A stretch of 64,000 bases of DNA from Ascaphus truei (Eukaryota; Chordata; Amphibia; Anura; Ascaphidae), in the NCBI GenBank assembly GCA_036426205.1, contig CM071568.1, positions 232,411,727-232,475,726 of the forward strand, in the 5' to 3' direction. The notes under the pieces are model-generated. The model made no database searches, was not told where the DNA came from, and saw only the letters and a program-made list of their open reading frames with translations. Shown here piece after piece: positions 43,807-55,124 of this stretch (the first letter of the stretch is position 1; the number at the start of each line of letters is the position of its first letter). Made by a program: the position numbers and the translations under genes.

Positions 43807-44949
43807 CTATGTGTTTATAAAATACATTTATTACCTTTCTCCATATTTAGAAGTATATTATGATCTACATACTGTATAGATATTAATACATATTCTATTT
43901 ATATTGCTTTAATCAGAATATTTAATTTTGGTCCTTATAATTCTATAGTTCCACATCATATTTTGTAATATTTTTTTATACATTTACACAATTTTTATCC
44001 TCTTTTTTTATGTTTTGTATTACAGTAAGTTCTTTGTTAAAATGGTTATACAGTATGTAATGCATTATGTTACTTGTATAAATGTGATTATTTCCCTTCC
44101 CACACATGAATTAGGTTGATCAATTAGACCATTAGGCTTTATATAGGGAGAGTCAGGGAAAAATGTCCTCACCCCTGAAGAAGTTTGGTACAAGCAAACC
44201 GCGTAGGGTTAATTCCCTGGACTTGGACTTGTGACCCGATTCCAATAACCAGTGAAGCCAGCTGAGTACAACAGAACATACTGTGAATGTTGGAACAGAC
44301 ACAGCACCTTCCAGTAGCCACGTCGCTCCCTGATGTCATCGGGTTGAAACGGGGAAACAAGGAAGAAGAGAACCAAGGGTCGAGACATGCAGTGTATACC
44401 ACTCTCTGCTCCTTGCCTGGAATTCGGTTAAAAGCTGCTGCACCACGATTCTCTGATCCCTCTGTCCCGAACATACCAATCTGCCAAATGTATCTGCCAA
44501 ATTTTAAGTGGCTTTCTACTTTTTGCGTAGTAAACATATATACAGTTTTACACTACACTGTTTGTTTCACTTTTTAGACATCCTATTAATCCAAGAACGG
44601 AAGACTCGAAATCATACTCATTGAGACTACATGATACACTCTCATTGGATTTAAAGATCTAAACACTTTTCAACATAAGTACTTTTTACCATACAGTCAT
44701 GTTATATATCATTGCACATGTTTTTCATACCTGAGTAAGCCCTTCAGTCTATCATACAAACATTTTTGTCTCTTTCGAGGACCTAGTGTGACACCTCACA
44801 CTGTAGCAGCTATTTAGAATAAGGATACACTGTACAGTAGATTAGTTTGTAGATTTATCACTGGTCACCGTTGTTCACTATTTTTAGTATCCTTTGCACG
44901 TGTCACTATTTTCACTTATACATGGTATGCGTATGTTTTTACCACCAAA
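43807..44949 (+). mobile_element. PLE terminal region with a damaged hammerhead
   Basis: AT-rich sequence leads to TATAGGGAGAGTCAGGG and the hammerhead locus at 44172-44208. About 740 bp later the PLE coding fragment at 44950 begins in the same orientation. The two may belong to one internally deleted element, but this is an inference. Confidence 0.5.
44172..44208 (+). ncRNA. Hammerhead locus lacking GAAA
   Basis: CCC (44172-44174), CTGAAGA (44175-44181), stem II GTTTG/CAAAC (44183-44187 and 44195-44199), then CGCG directly, TA and GGG (44206-44208). Compared with the other copies, the four bases GAAA between stem II and CGCG are absent, while everything else pairs. A clean four-base loss of an essential core element predicts no cleavage. 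Confidence 0.7.
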
Positions 44950-45591
44950 TTCAGCCAATCTTTTAGATTAGTGGCAATTCTGAAACGTCATTGGGGCATC
45001 CTGTGACATGATCCGGTCCTCAAAGATCATCTTGTTGCTGCACCTTCTCTAATATTTAGGAAGGCTGATAGCATCAAGAAAAGGTTAGCTCCAACTAAAC
45101 TTAAATCTTCATCCAGTATTAGACCTCATTTTGGATTTACGGGTAATTTTAAGTGCAACAGAGGGAGGTGCATCACCTGCTCTTTAATTGACAGTAAAAA
45201 GTTTTTCACCTCTTCTGTTAGGGGTGACACTTTTCCTGTTAAAGGATTCATAAACTGCCAAACCTCATATGTCATTTACATGCTGACCTGTAGTTGCGGC
45301 CTTCAATATGTAGGCCGCACTACACAGCCTTTATGTGTCAGGTTTCTTGAGCACAGGAGAAACATAATGAATGGCATGAGCAATCATTATGTTTCCAGGC
45401 ATTTTCTCCAGTGCCATGACAAAAAACCTGAAGGCCTAAAGATTATGGGACTTGAAGTGATCCCAGCATCTATATTGGGAGGTGACAGGTTTAAATCCCT
45501 TTACCATAGGGAGACTTTTTGGATTTTTCAGCTTCACAGCTTGGTTCCAAATGGTCTCAATGAAAACCTGGACACTAGCACAATTGTGTGA
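44950..45591 (+). pseudogene. Penelope-like protein C-terminus with GIY-YIG endonuclease
   Basis: One frame runs through the segment with a single internal TGA (45004-45006). It shows a Cys cluster CNRGRCITC, then the GIY-YIG block (VIYMLTCSCGLQYVGRT), the helix with conserved Arg (CVRFLEHRRNI), a conserved His region (SRHFLQCH) and the C-terminal RETFWIFQLHSLVPNGLNE with the catalytic-position Glu. This is the endonuclease of Penelope-like retroelements, which nicks target DNA for reverse transcription. The RT domain upstream is missing or unrecognisable. The endonuclease itself is open for 103 residues from 45280, so the lesion is mainly the missing RT and the upstream stop. Confidence 0.9.
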
Positions 45592-46473
45592 AGTTCAAGT
45601 TTTCCTTTTCCTTTTTTGGATATTCCTTTGTCTGGTTTGAAGTGTGTCTTTCCACTCCTGTGACTTCTGCACTTCACCCTAGGATTTTTTTAGATTATAC
45701 TATATATATATATATATATTAGAGAAAAAGAGAAAAGAAGCGCCCGATCCTTGTATAAAATCAGATAAACAAAGTTTTAATATCTCATGGACAAGACAAA
45801 TGCACACTTACAATTTGTCTGATAAAATAAAGCATGTTATGGGACCTGCCCATGCACCAACTGAGGACTCCTCGGTCTCTTCTTTGTGTGTGAGTGTCAG
45901 TATTGCCTCCAAAAAGGATGTTGCTGTCAGCTGCTGTCTCCAGGGGAGTAATCCTAAGTGTTTGGGAGCATTCAATCTCCACATGCGGCCGCCATTAGCC
46001 TTTCTTCTCACACTTGAAACCGGAAAAAAACTGCATTTATGGGCTCATATTCGTGTATTGAATTTTTTTTCATTGCTTATCACATGAACCCATTTTTATT
46101 TTTGCATTTTTTAGTTAAGTCCCAGTGACACTCAGTGTCATTTTTACTTACAATCATTGGCAATATATCTTTTTTATTGCTTTTTATTCATTTTTTTCAT
46201 TTTTTATTCTATTTTTATATGTTATGCACACTTCTTTTTGCTTTTTTGTTTTTATTAAATAGTCATTTTTAGTTTTTCCTGCCAGAATACATTTAGTTAT
46301 TTTCACACTACTGTTTATTGGGCATATCTGCCTGGTGCAATACTTGCCACATCTGTCAGGGCTGCAGCAATTTAGGTGTAGTGTGTGAAGGGCGCTGTCT
46401 ATATTTTCTGTCACATATATATATATATTATTTTTTATCTGTTCCATTCCATTTTTTTCATATACTTATTCAT

Positions 46474-46509
<36 letters not shown>

Positions 46510-46628
46510 ATTAATATATATATTATATATATATATATTCTATGCAATATAACTGTATGCTCATCTGCATGTCTTTAGGCAGGTCTGCAACCCCGCCTTT
46601 TTTTATATATATATATATATATATAAAG
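45592..46628. other. PLE-flanking AT-rich region
   Basis: GAGAAAAAGAGAAAAGAAGC followed by GCCCG (45721-45748) resembles, in reverse, the GCGCTCTCTCCTCTCTTTTC stretch at 16346-16366. AT microsatellites lie at 45697-45718 and 46468-46540. No gene is seen. Confidence 0.4.
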
Positions 46629-46870
46629 CAAAAAAAGCCATGTTAGTCCAGTTGTGATAGTGCAGAATAATGAGTTCTTCAGTATTAGTGATACCATTTT
46701 TTTATTGGACAACACTTTTATGTCATAGGACAAGCTTTCGAGAGTGATCTTCTCTTGCTTGACCTCAAGAAGAGAGGAGAACTCTCGAAAGCTTGTCCTA
46801 TGACATAAATTGTTAGTCCAATAAAAAAGGTATCACCTAATACTGAAGACTCATTTATTCTGCACTGTGT
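46629..46870. mobile_element. Inverted pair of hammerhead-like PLE terminal fragments
   Basis: The left half (minus) and right half (plus) share GGACAAGCTTTCGAGAG / CTCTCGAAAGCTTGTCC, TTATGTCATAGGACAAG and its complement, and AATAAAAAAGGTATCAC. The right half reads CTCAAGA (46764-46770), stem II GAGAG/CTCTC, GAAA and GCTTG. CTCAAGA has one change from CUGANGA. Head-to-head copies meet at a short centre near 46757. Confidence 0.65.
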
Positions 46871-46903
46871 GTGTGTGTGTGTGTTGTGTGTGTGTGTGTG
46901 TGT
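46868..46903. repeat. GT microsatellite
   Basis: Two GT runs are interrupted by a single TT step. Confidence 0.9.
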
Positions 46904-47265
46904 ATATAAGAAATATATATATATATATCATTGTGTATATCTTTTATATGTATCATTCACCCTTTTTTTAGCAAGGATGATAATGTGTACATTTAAATAT
47001 ATATTATTTCGTTATAATATTCATTCATATGATAATGTTTATTGTTTTGTTTAATATGAGATTATATCTGTTATTCACTTGTTGTCACTATCTAATTGTA
47101 TTACATATGACTTTCACACATTTCTTTCATTAGCTTTACCAGCTTCTTATAATGCACACCATTATGCACTTGCACTCTTAATATTGCCTCCATTGCTATC
47201 TTACACACCAATTGGAATCAAGGAAGGGCTATAGATATCCATCTAGCCCTTCCCCCCCGGGACGG
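46904..47265. other. AT-rich PLE-flanking sequence
   Basis: No gene is seen. The sequence leads into the hammerhead at 47266. Confidence 0.35.
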
Positions 47266-47306
47266 CCCCTGATGAAGTCAGTCACTTACTGACGAAACAT
47301 GTTGGG
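47266..47306 (+). ncRNA. Hammerhead ribozyme motif (PLE type)
   Basis: Stem I CCC (47266-47268) with GGG (47304-47306); CTGATGA (47269-47275); stem II GTCAGT/ACTGAC (47277-47282 and 47288-47293) with a five-base loop; GAAA (47294-47297); C-AT-G stem III; cleavage-site TT (47302-47303). All core bases are present, with CATG in place of the usual CGCG. Confidence 0.8.
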
Positions 47307-47992
47307 TGTGTCATCACGTTGAGGGTGGAGCTACGTGAGGATTCCCTATGACGAGGTCAGCTGTTCTGTTGAGAGACCGCTCCTGCCAGACTGCCTCCGA
47401 TTGATGAGTGATACTAATTGCCTACTGTTGCGGTTGTTTGGCTGTGGATTTCCATTCTAGCACACGCCTGGGTTGAGGTTGCCTGATCGAGCTGGGAGAA
47501 ACACCCGTTGATACTCTCGTGAGATGCACGGGTCCCGACGCCGATTAACCAGGTACTCCCCTTAGTGCTTCTACATCTCAGCTTCCAATTACTGCTACAC
47601 GAGGCATCCAGCTGACAGACGCGCAGGCTGCGCAAGTGTCTGTTCAGCTTACACCTGGGCACTTCTGTTTAGGAGACTGATACTACCATCCTTCACATTA
47701 GAATTGCTTGAGCAATACAGCTGCTACTGGAGTCGTTTACTCACTTCCTCTAAGGAGGCGAATTAAGGCATATTTCAAACTGCAGAACTCAGCAGACTTT
47801 TTACCTATATCTCAGGTTCTCCTCACCAAATTGCTGCAGCAATCTCTCCCTCTAATTTTATTGTTATTAATTCTGTTTGGCAAATCTACCTTTATATGGT
47901 TATTTATTATTTGTTATTTGCTAAAATATCTTATTAAATGATTATCAATTACCTATAGGATATTTGCAGAATATTGGTTCCTCGTGTAGCAT
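47307..47992 (+). mobile_element. PLE terminal-region sequence downstream of a hammerhead
   Basis: GGAGCTACGTGAGGATTCCC after the hammerhead and a G/C-richer leader are typical of the other PLE copies. Short frames have no recognised domain. Confidence 0.4.
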
Positions 47993-48032
47993 GTACCTGA
48001 TGAAATCCGGTCACGGAAGAAACGCGTAGGGT
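47993..48032 (+). ncRNA. Hammerhead ribozyme motif with weak stem I
   Basis: CTGATGA (47997-48003), stem II TCCG/CGGA (48006-48009 and 48014-48017) with loop GTCA, GAAA (48019-48022), C-GC-G (48023-48026) and TA (48027-48028) are intact. Stem I pairs only at the closing base pair, so folding may be poor. Confidence 0.6.
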
Positions 48033-48806
48033 CACGTGGTGTGATTCATCTCACGGTGATCAAGCCGAGAATATGTTGAGACTGCCCCTGGGCACTAGGA
48101 ACGTGATTCACGAGGAACCAATATTCTGCAAACTCGGGTTGCTGGCGGATTTTAAAACAGTGACACCAGCAGTGAGTTCCTGGAGACTACATCATACAAT
48201 GGAGCGGGCAGATGGCGTTTTTCTCCTACAACTTTGGCGCATGAGATCAGCTCATACCATGCTTATATACTTTGGCAAGATTGTGAGTTTGAATTTGTCT
48301 AAGTTCTATTTTATTAAACATTTTATACTCTGGTATCACACGAGGATCAGGCGCTTTTTTTTCTCTGTTAGGTGCACTTTGGGAGGTTGTTGACCCCAGA
48401 AGAAAGGCTGCCAGCATCCAAGATGCGTTCTTAAAGGTTTTTTTATCATCATGGATTCATTGATGGATCATTCATGATCCAATACATGGAGTTGTGATTT
48501 TTTCTATTCAAGTCTTCATTGCTTTTTATACTTTTTCACAGTTTTATACTAGTTTGTTATTAGTCATATTTGTTATTTAGGGCAATGGTTTATATCATAG
48601 TCATTTTATTATTATTTTATTAATATATGGTGTTATAGCCTTAGTATAATAGTAGCATATCAGGACAGGTACAACATTGTTTTTATTAACAATACTAATA
48701 GACATCTTATCATTACACCTTAGGTGTTTATGTTTAGTTTGGACTGACATACATTCAGTGATTCACTCCCTAGGCGCTGTCTACAATTCTTTTTTTTTTC
48801 TTCTGG

Positions 48807-48807
<1 letters not shown>
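48033..48807 (+). mobile_element. PLE terminal-region sequence
   Basis: AGGCGCTTTTTTTTCTCTGT near 48349 matches GCGCCTGTTTTTTCTTTTTC near 49352, marking repeated pieces of related PLE terminal regions. No coding domain is seen. Confidence 0.4.
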
Positions 48808-48848
<41 letters not shown>

Positions 48849-48887
48849 ACACACACACACACACACACCACACACACACACACACCG
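48808..48887. repeat. CA microsatellite
   Basis: An array of CA units has two single-base interruptions. Confidence 0.95.
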
Positions 48888-48928
48888 AATCACATCTTTG
48901 CTGTCTATATATATGCATAAATATAAAT

Positions 48929-48967
48929 CCCCTGAGGAAGTCATCATCGATGACGAAACGCGTAGGG
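48929..48967 (+). ncRNA. Hammerhead ribozyme motif (PLE type)
   Basis: Stem I CCC (48929-48931) with GGG (48965-48967); CTGAGGA (48932-48938); stem II GTCATC/GATGAC (48940-48945 and 48949-48954) with a three-base loop; GAAA (48955-48958); C-GC-G; TA (48963-48964). All core elements are intact, with the longest stem II together with 47266. Confidence 0.8.
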
Positions 48968-49756
48968 CGTGACTAATTTGGGACCGCCATTTGGCCACGA
49001 GCACTGAGGCCAGCTGTCATCAGAGACTCTATCCTTTCTTTGTTTCACACAAGAATCCCACTCCAAAACACATTAACCATAGAGGACCTGGAGGACTTTT
49101 GCGGTCTAGAGGGTCTCTTCCCCGCCGAACATTGAATGCGAGTTTCCGCTTTCGGTTTACCGGTTCATCAGCTACACGAGGGGAGTCACGTGAGGACGCC
49201 AGTACCTGGAGCTACATTGAGAGGATCGAGCTGGCGGCACATGAGAGCCTATCGCATACCTGCTATTTATCGTTTTAAACCTTGTGAGTGGGCATTTGAT
49301 AGATTTTATGTTCCTTGAAATACAAATTTTATTATGTTAATGCACTAGGTTTGCGCCTGTTTTTTCTTTTTCCCTTTTTTTCAGATATGGCTAGGGTGAT
49401 CCTTTTGAAACGGGCCGCAAGAACCTGGTGCAGTTATCATTGGAACAGGACTATTTTATCTTTAAAGGTTTTTTCCTTACCCATTTTTTATTTTTCATTT
49501 TTTACTTTTTCACTTTTTATATTTTGTGGCATTAAAGTTTTTTATATATTTTTTATCCATACATAGGATTTTTATATCTAATATTAGCTGTGATTTAGTT
49601 CTTATTGCTATATTTTTTAGTCTTTATCTTTGTGTATTAGTCTCCCATTAGCCACCCCACCAAGCACCCTTTCATGATTAGCTTGACCGGTTCACTATAT
49701 TAATTGGATATATCTGGAGGCGCTACTTCATTTTTTGTCTGTTTTGATATATATAT
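48968..49756 (+). mobile_element. PLE terminal-region sequence
   Basis: The leader continues (GAGGGGAGTCACGTGAGGAC, like ACGTGAGGATTCCC in the 47.3-kb copy), then an AT-rich tail with GGCGCTACTTCATTTTTTGT. No coding domain is seen. Confidence 0.4.
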
Positions 49757-50087
49757 ATATAGGACTTAACACTTTCATTACATGTTTCATACAAAGATAT
49801 AGATATTTTTTTATATATACATATTTTATATTATTTCTCTATTATATATATATATAAATCTATAGATATAATGCATCTATTGCATATATGTATAGATATG
49901 CTATATCGTATATATATACCTGCCTATATCAGAATCCAAATCTCGCATATATCCTCTATATAGATATCTATACTCTATATATATTTTGATATTATATCGA
50001 TCTCTCTCCATAAATCTAAATCATGTCTAATTACCCACATCATCTCTTCTATGTATTAACCCATGAATGAAAGTGTTAAGTCCTATA
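49757..50087. mobile_element. AT-rich MITE, 26-bp ends
   Basis: The left end TATAGGACTTAACACTTTCA (49757 on) is the complement of the right end TGAAAGTGTTAAGTCCTATA (ending 50087), with near-perfect pairing over about 26 bp. The interior is TATAGATA-rich. Family not recognised. Confidence 0.7.
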
Positions 50088-52235
50088 CTGGGTACAATCA
50101 TTTGGGTAGCACTTTAGACCTGCCCTTTTTACTTGTGGGCTATTCCCAGAAATAACGCTATAATAATCATGGTCTGGATGTGAGTAACTGCAGGTTTTGG
50201 TGTGACCTAATTATCGTAACATTATTTCCATGCGCTATCATGAACGGAGGTTTCTTGATAGGAGCTGTTGGGTTAACAGCTCATTAGCATATGATTTGTA
50301 TAGGAGTAATCCAGACGTCTAATTAAAGTTATCGATCCAATTTTTCTTTGGTTAAAGCGAGGGCATCGTAACGCTAATCATGTTTGTGGATATGCAATAA
50401 AACATTTAAACGACCTCTGAGGATCTACTCCATGGTATGTAACCCAATATGTTTTGAATTAAATTCCAAATAACAAATAAATGTCATTAAAAAAAATGAC
50501 CAAAACTGTACTTTTAATCTACTATGTGTATTTTTCTTTTTGTATATATAAAACCATGGGGCTTCATGCGCTAACCCCACCCTCCACAAAATAATGACAG
50601 TCTGACTTTTTCTTTCCCCACTTTCTTTCTCTATCATCCCCCATTCTTTTCTCTCCCTCATCTTTCTCTACTGCACCTATCTTTTAATACCTTTTGATGT
50701 CAATTTTTTCCGCCTCTCTCTCCTCCAGCATTCTTGCTTTCTCCTCACGTCAACTGACACTCTTCCTTTCTTCATCTGCTTTCTGTCTAAACTTTATAGC
50801 TATCTGACTCTCCATATCTGCCACCAGGCTATGTGCATTATGATGTCACCGATGAGCTAATCTCATCGAGGGACGGAGAACACGTTTTTTTTTTTTTTTT
50901 TTAATATCGAGAGATACCATATTAATAAAAAAGCAATGTATGTTTGACTTTTTGAAACAGAAATGTAAATAGTTCATATTTAAATGCCAAGAGCCACCTA
51001 CACACACCTAGTTGAAAGAGCTTGAAGAGAGAACAAAGCCTGCTGTAAATATTTCAGGAAGCCAATAATAAAAAAGGAGTGGTTCGTTCTTCAGTGTAAT
51101 AAGTGCCCATAAAAGCTTTTATTGTTCAAGGAGTTATTTTACAAAGAGCAGTATTAAAAAAAGCTCAATGTAAGTAGAAAATCGCGTGCAGTAGACTGAA
51201 GAGACAGATGAGAAAGATGTTATCAGTATTTTGAGTTCTTCTATTCAGATGAAATTATTAGAAGGTTACTCCATAATAGATGTGTTGAGCACATGTTTTC
51301 TCTTGTTTTAAACATATATTTATCTGCACTTACGCTGGCAGAAGGAAGTAGTAACAACTGTATATGAATGTATTTGCACATTAATAAATCTGATTAATTT
51401 CACGAACATTGCTGCTGCAAGTGTATTTATTATGCTGTTAAGAAAAACCAGTAGTTATCTTTCAATAATTCAAAAAGTCAGGGAAGGTAAATATAAATAC
51501 AAGTTAAAAATCCAATTGAATAGACGAATAAAGATGTGCAAATCTATCCGAGGTCAGTTCACGAGAAGATTGCTGAATGTTTTTTAAAAAATTATAAAAG
51601 CACAAAATAGTAATTAGAATGCCGTTTGGTTATTTGCAAGGCACAAGAAGTGAACTTCTTGATTTTATATGTACATATTGAGAAACGTGGCAACTTAAAA
51701 AAAAATTAGTTAACATTTTGCAATTGTTGGTATTAAAGCTGCTCTCTGAGTAAGATATGTTTATAAGACATATGTTTGTGTAAGACTTTGTTAGAATACT
51801 GTAGTGCGGCAACCAAAGATATCCAGCTCTGAGTAAGATATGTTTGTTTATTTATTTTGGAGAAGTTTATTTATGTAGTGTTTTTTTCGCAGCTACAGAT
51901 ATCCAGGTTTATCTGTGAATTAACAAAGCATTGATGTGATTAAAAAGTAAAAACACTATGTAATGATAGTGACTGCTTCACCACTCCCAAATTATCTAGC
52001 ATATTTTCTGTACATGAATGTCACATTAACCCGCCCGTCAAGAGTTTCTGGGAAAGGATTGCATTATTTTCACAAGCAAATCTCAACAAGAAGTGAAAGA
52101 AAATACTAAAAGGTTATTAAAACATATTGCTGGGAGATTTTTTTAAACCAATGTTTTAGGACAACACAGATTAGCGTATTATGGGATATAAATAGTGATA
52201 CGTGTGAGTTATTAAAAACTCATCTCCATATTTGA
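50088..52235. other. Unassigned AT-rich DNA
   Basis: A poly-T run lies near 50885-50902. No gene, element ends or structured repeats are seen. This may be single-copy DNA. Confidence 0.45.
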
Positions 52236-52361
52236 GGGTTATTCATTGAGCTGCAATAGTGCCGATTCAGGTACTATGTTACGGAAACTCCCTTTGAGTT
52301 AAATAGGAGTTTCTATTTCATAGTGACCCGAGTAGCACTGTCGCAGTTTAATGAATAATCC
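52236..52361. mobile_element. 126-bp foldback MITE
   Basis: The left arm starts GGGTTATTCATTGAGCTGCA and the right arm, reversed, starts GGATTATTCATTAAACTGCG. The arms of about 58 bp cover almost the whole element. The GGGTTATTCATTGAG end resembles the GGGSCTYATTCASTAAG ends of the palindromic family, so this could be a minimal derivative. Confidence 0.7.
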
Positions 52362-52398
52362 TGTTTGTCCTAAAGTCATCAAACTCTGTTAAAACGTA

Positions 52399-52915
52399 TG
52401 TAGCACCTGGTCGCCCCTGCCACTGAAGATCTGGCCACTACATGTGTGTTTTCCTTTGATACGGTCGCTCACCTGCTTGTTCAGGAGGTCTGAGTTGCTC
52501 CGCAGTTGGAGTTTGGGAGCAGCATCAGGGCAGGATATCCTCATCTCTTACAGTGCAGCGCCTCCATCCCATCAGGATCCTGCGGATTACAGGATGGTCC
52601 CCACAGGCCATACTCCTTCCCAATAACCACACAGCATATTGGGTCCAATGGCAGGTTTATTGTATTTACAGGATGACATAACTCCTTCCCTGGAGCAAAC
52701 CCCTTGGGCTTGAGGCCCCAAGAGCCCCCCCTAATCTCCTCAACCCTCTTATAGGGAAAAGGGTATACACGGTACCATAACCATCCACCTCAGAGCATCT
52801 CAATTTGGGAGGTGTCAGCTTTAATACCCGGTGGGAAGTGCTTGTAACCCTGCCCCATAACAGGGCAGGTCCAGGTACTGACAGGCATCACACCATACCC
52901 TTACCTGGTGTGACA
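52399..52915. mobile_element. LTR-like insert, candidate
   Basis: It begins TGTAGCACCTGG and ends CCTGGTGTGACA, giving TG...CA ends with a partial inverted repeat. It contains GTGCAGCGCCTCCATCCCAT, which is similar to AAATGCAGCGCCTCCACCTG in the LTR-like insert at 61764-62669. The 5 bp on each side do not match, so the call is tentative. Confidence 0.35.
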
Positions 52916-52929
52916 CCAATAAAAAGCAG

Positions 52930-53700
52930 TTAATTACCACATTGCACTACCATCGGATAGAGTAATGGCCAACAGCCCTGTTAGCCAAATCTGGCCTGGA
53001 TTGATTTTTATGGGATGTAATTTTTTTATTTTAGGGGGCCCATCGACCTTGGATTCATGTTATGTTTTTTTATTTTTCGTTTTTTAATGGCCTTTGGCTT
53101 TTGGATTAATTTTCTATGGCTTTTGTATGGTGGGACATTGGCCATTTTTTGGGATTGGTTCTGAGAGGCTACTGGCCCTGAAGATGAGGGCCTTAATCAT
53201 GAATGGAGTAAGTGTGACAATATTACAACATGTTGATATCGATTGCCAGCGTGACTTTCTAGGCTCCCATTGAGAGGGATTAGGTAGCCACTGTGACAAT
53301 CAATAGGTTCATGTTTACAATGTATTTTTTAATGATGTTTATGTCTTGTATTATTAATGTAAATACACATATTTTTAATGTAAATTTTTTTAGTACTTCT
53401 AAAATAGCTGAATGTAGCTATTAGCCATAATTCTACAGAGATGGGTTTGATGTTTGTTGGTGAAGGTGGGGATAGGAGGTGTTATGTTTGCCCCAGGGAC
53501 TGTAGTTAGGACCTTTTGGGGGAACCCATGACTAGCCAGCTACTTGGGCTACTAATGTTTTTTATGTAGTTAAGTGTGTAATAATTTATATTTTATGATA
53601 TTCTCCATGTTGGCTTACCTTATCTTGCCTATTTCTATAATTGCCATTACAGTACATAAATAGGCATAATAGGGCTAAAGTAATGACCGCCTGGAGTAGG
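52930..53700. mobile_element. Decayed palindromic-family segment
   Basis: ATCGATTGCCAGCGTGACTT then TAGCCACTGTGACAATCAAT match units at 40385-40445 and 23920. GTTAGCCAAATCTGG and GCTATTAGCCATAATTC are related to the 40550 region. Ends were not located. Confidence 0.4.
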
Positions 53701-54973
53701 GGATAAAAATATGCTATATTTTTTGCCATTAGCTAGGTTTCGAGAAATATCAAAACTTGATGACTGGCCCCAAAAGGATTACTTTGGTGGTATTTAGTCA
53801 TTTTAGTGCCGGTCCTGATGCGGTTAAAAATTAGGGATTTTTTGCAGTACATTATTGATGACTTGCACTGATTTTTTTTGTCTAACGGATTTTGATGACT
53901 CTAGGGCTTTGTGTCACTTTATATCTGTTCCTATTTATTTATTTCTGTTCCTTATACAGGAGTTATTCATGAAAGAATTACTGGACATCTGTTATTCAGC
54001 AGTAAGGCCTCCCACCGTTTAATAAATGCTGTCATAGTATCACTATTCCCATCTCTTCTTGTAGTTTTGAACACAATTTAACAACTAAAATGACTTCACT
54101 ATCTAAATCAAAATCCAGGATACTCAGTTCAGGAATAATTGTATCTCAATTATTAGACACAGCATCTGGGTTCATAAACCTTGTAATTTGTTCACTGTTT
54201 GATTACTGGAAAATGTTGGTAGTTAAACTGAGCTACAAATGCAATTTACCAAAGTAATTAAAAGTTTTAAATTAAGAAAAATAAATGGAAAATAAACTCA
54301 CGAGGTTAATTTTGTGTAAATATGGTGGGCATTGAGATATGAGACTATTATTACTAATGGATATTTTACTCATTAGGACTTCTTTCCATTATATTTACTT
54401 ATTTTTTTTATTGTGAAAAAAATAAATTATATTTACCTATTTGCTATAGTGTGAATGAAAAAAAAAAGACTGTCCACCTACAGTAAGTAAACACAGTTAT
54501 CCAAGGCTTTTGAATCCCAGGGATACATTATGAATATTATGAATCCCATGGATCCATTATGGGGAAGTTGGTGCTAATTTCTGATTAATTGATATCACAC
54601 TGATTTGCTTATATTATTGTGTCAAGGAAAAAAATGAATGTCCATCTATGCAGACACGATTATTACTGCTCGTAGCTGAACATGACTTTTGAATCCTGTG
54701 GATACATTGTGATGAAGGTGGTGCTAATTTCTGATAATTGACTTCATGCTGATTGCTGATATTCAGTTTGCTCTGATAAGGAAATGTAAAGGAGGTTCAA
54801 AACCATGCTGTATTTTCCATTTAATTTGAAGCACAAAAAGTACCTGTATTTCCAGTTTCCCTCTATAATTACCTTATGCATAATATTTGTCTTGCCTATA
54901 AGAATTGATCAAAAATGGAAAAACAAAATGTAATAGCCTGTTTGTATTAAGGCAATATGAGCTGAAATATATA

Positions 54974-54979
<6 letters not shown>
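53701..54979. other. Unassigned AT-rich DNA
   Basis: Two related patches near 54500-54560 and 54685-54740 share TTTTGAATCC...GGATACATT...TGGTGCTAATTTCTG, a diverged local duplication of about 185 bp. No gene is seen. Confidence 0.4.

Positions 54980-55036
<57 letters not shown>
54980..55036. repeat. CA microsatellite
   Basis: A nearly pure run of about 28 CA units. Confidence 0.95.
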
Positions 55037-55037
<1 letters not shown>

Positions 55038-55124
55038 CACTCCACCACACACAAATGATTCAATTATGTTAATGTGTCCATGTTCTTTAGAAATCAATAA
55101 AACCAGTTTAACCCCAAGGGAAAC

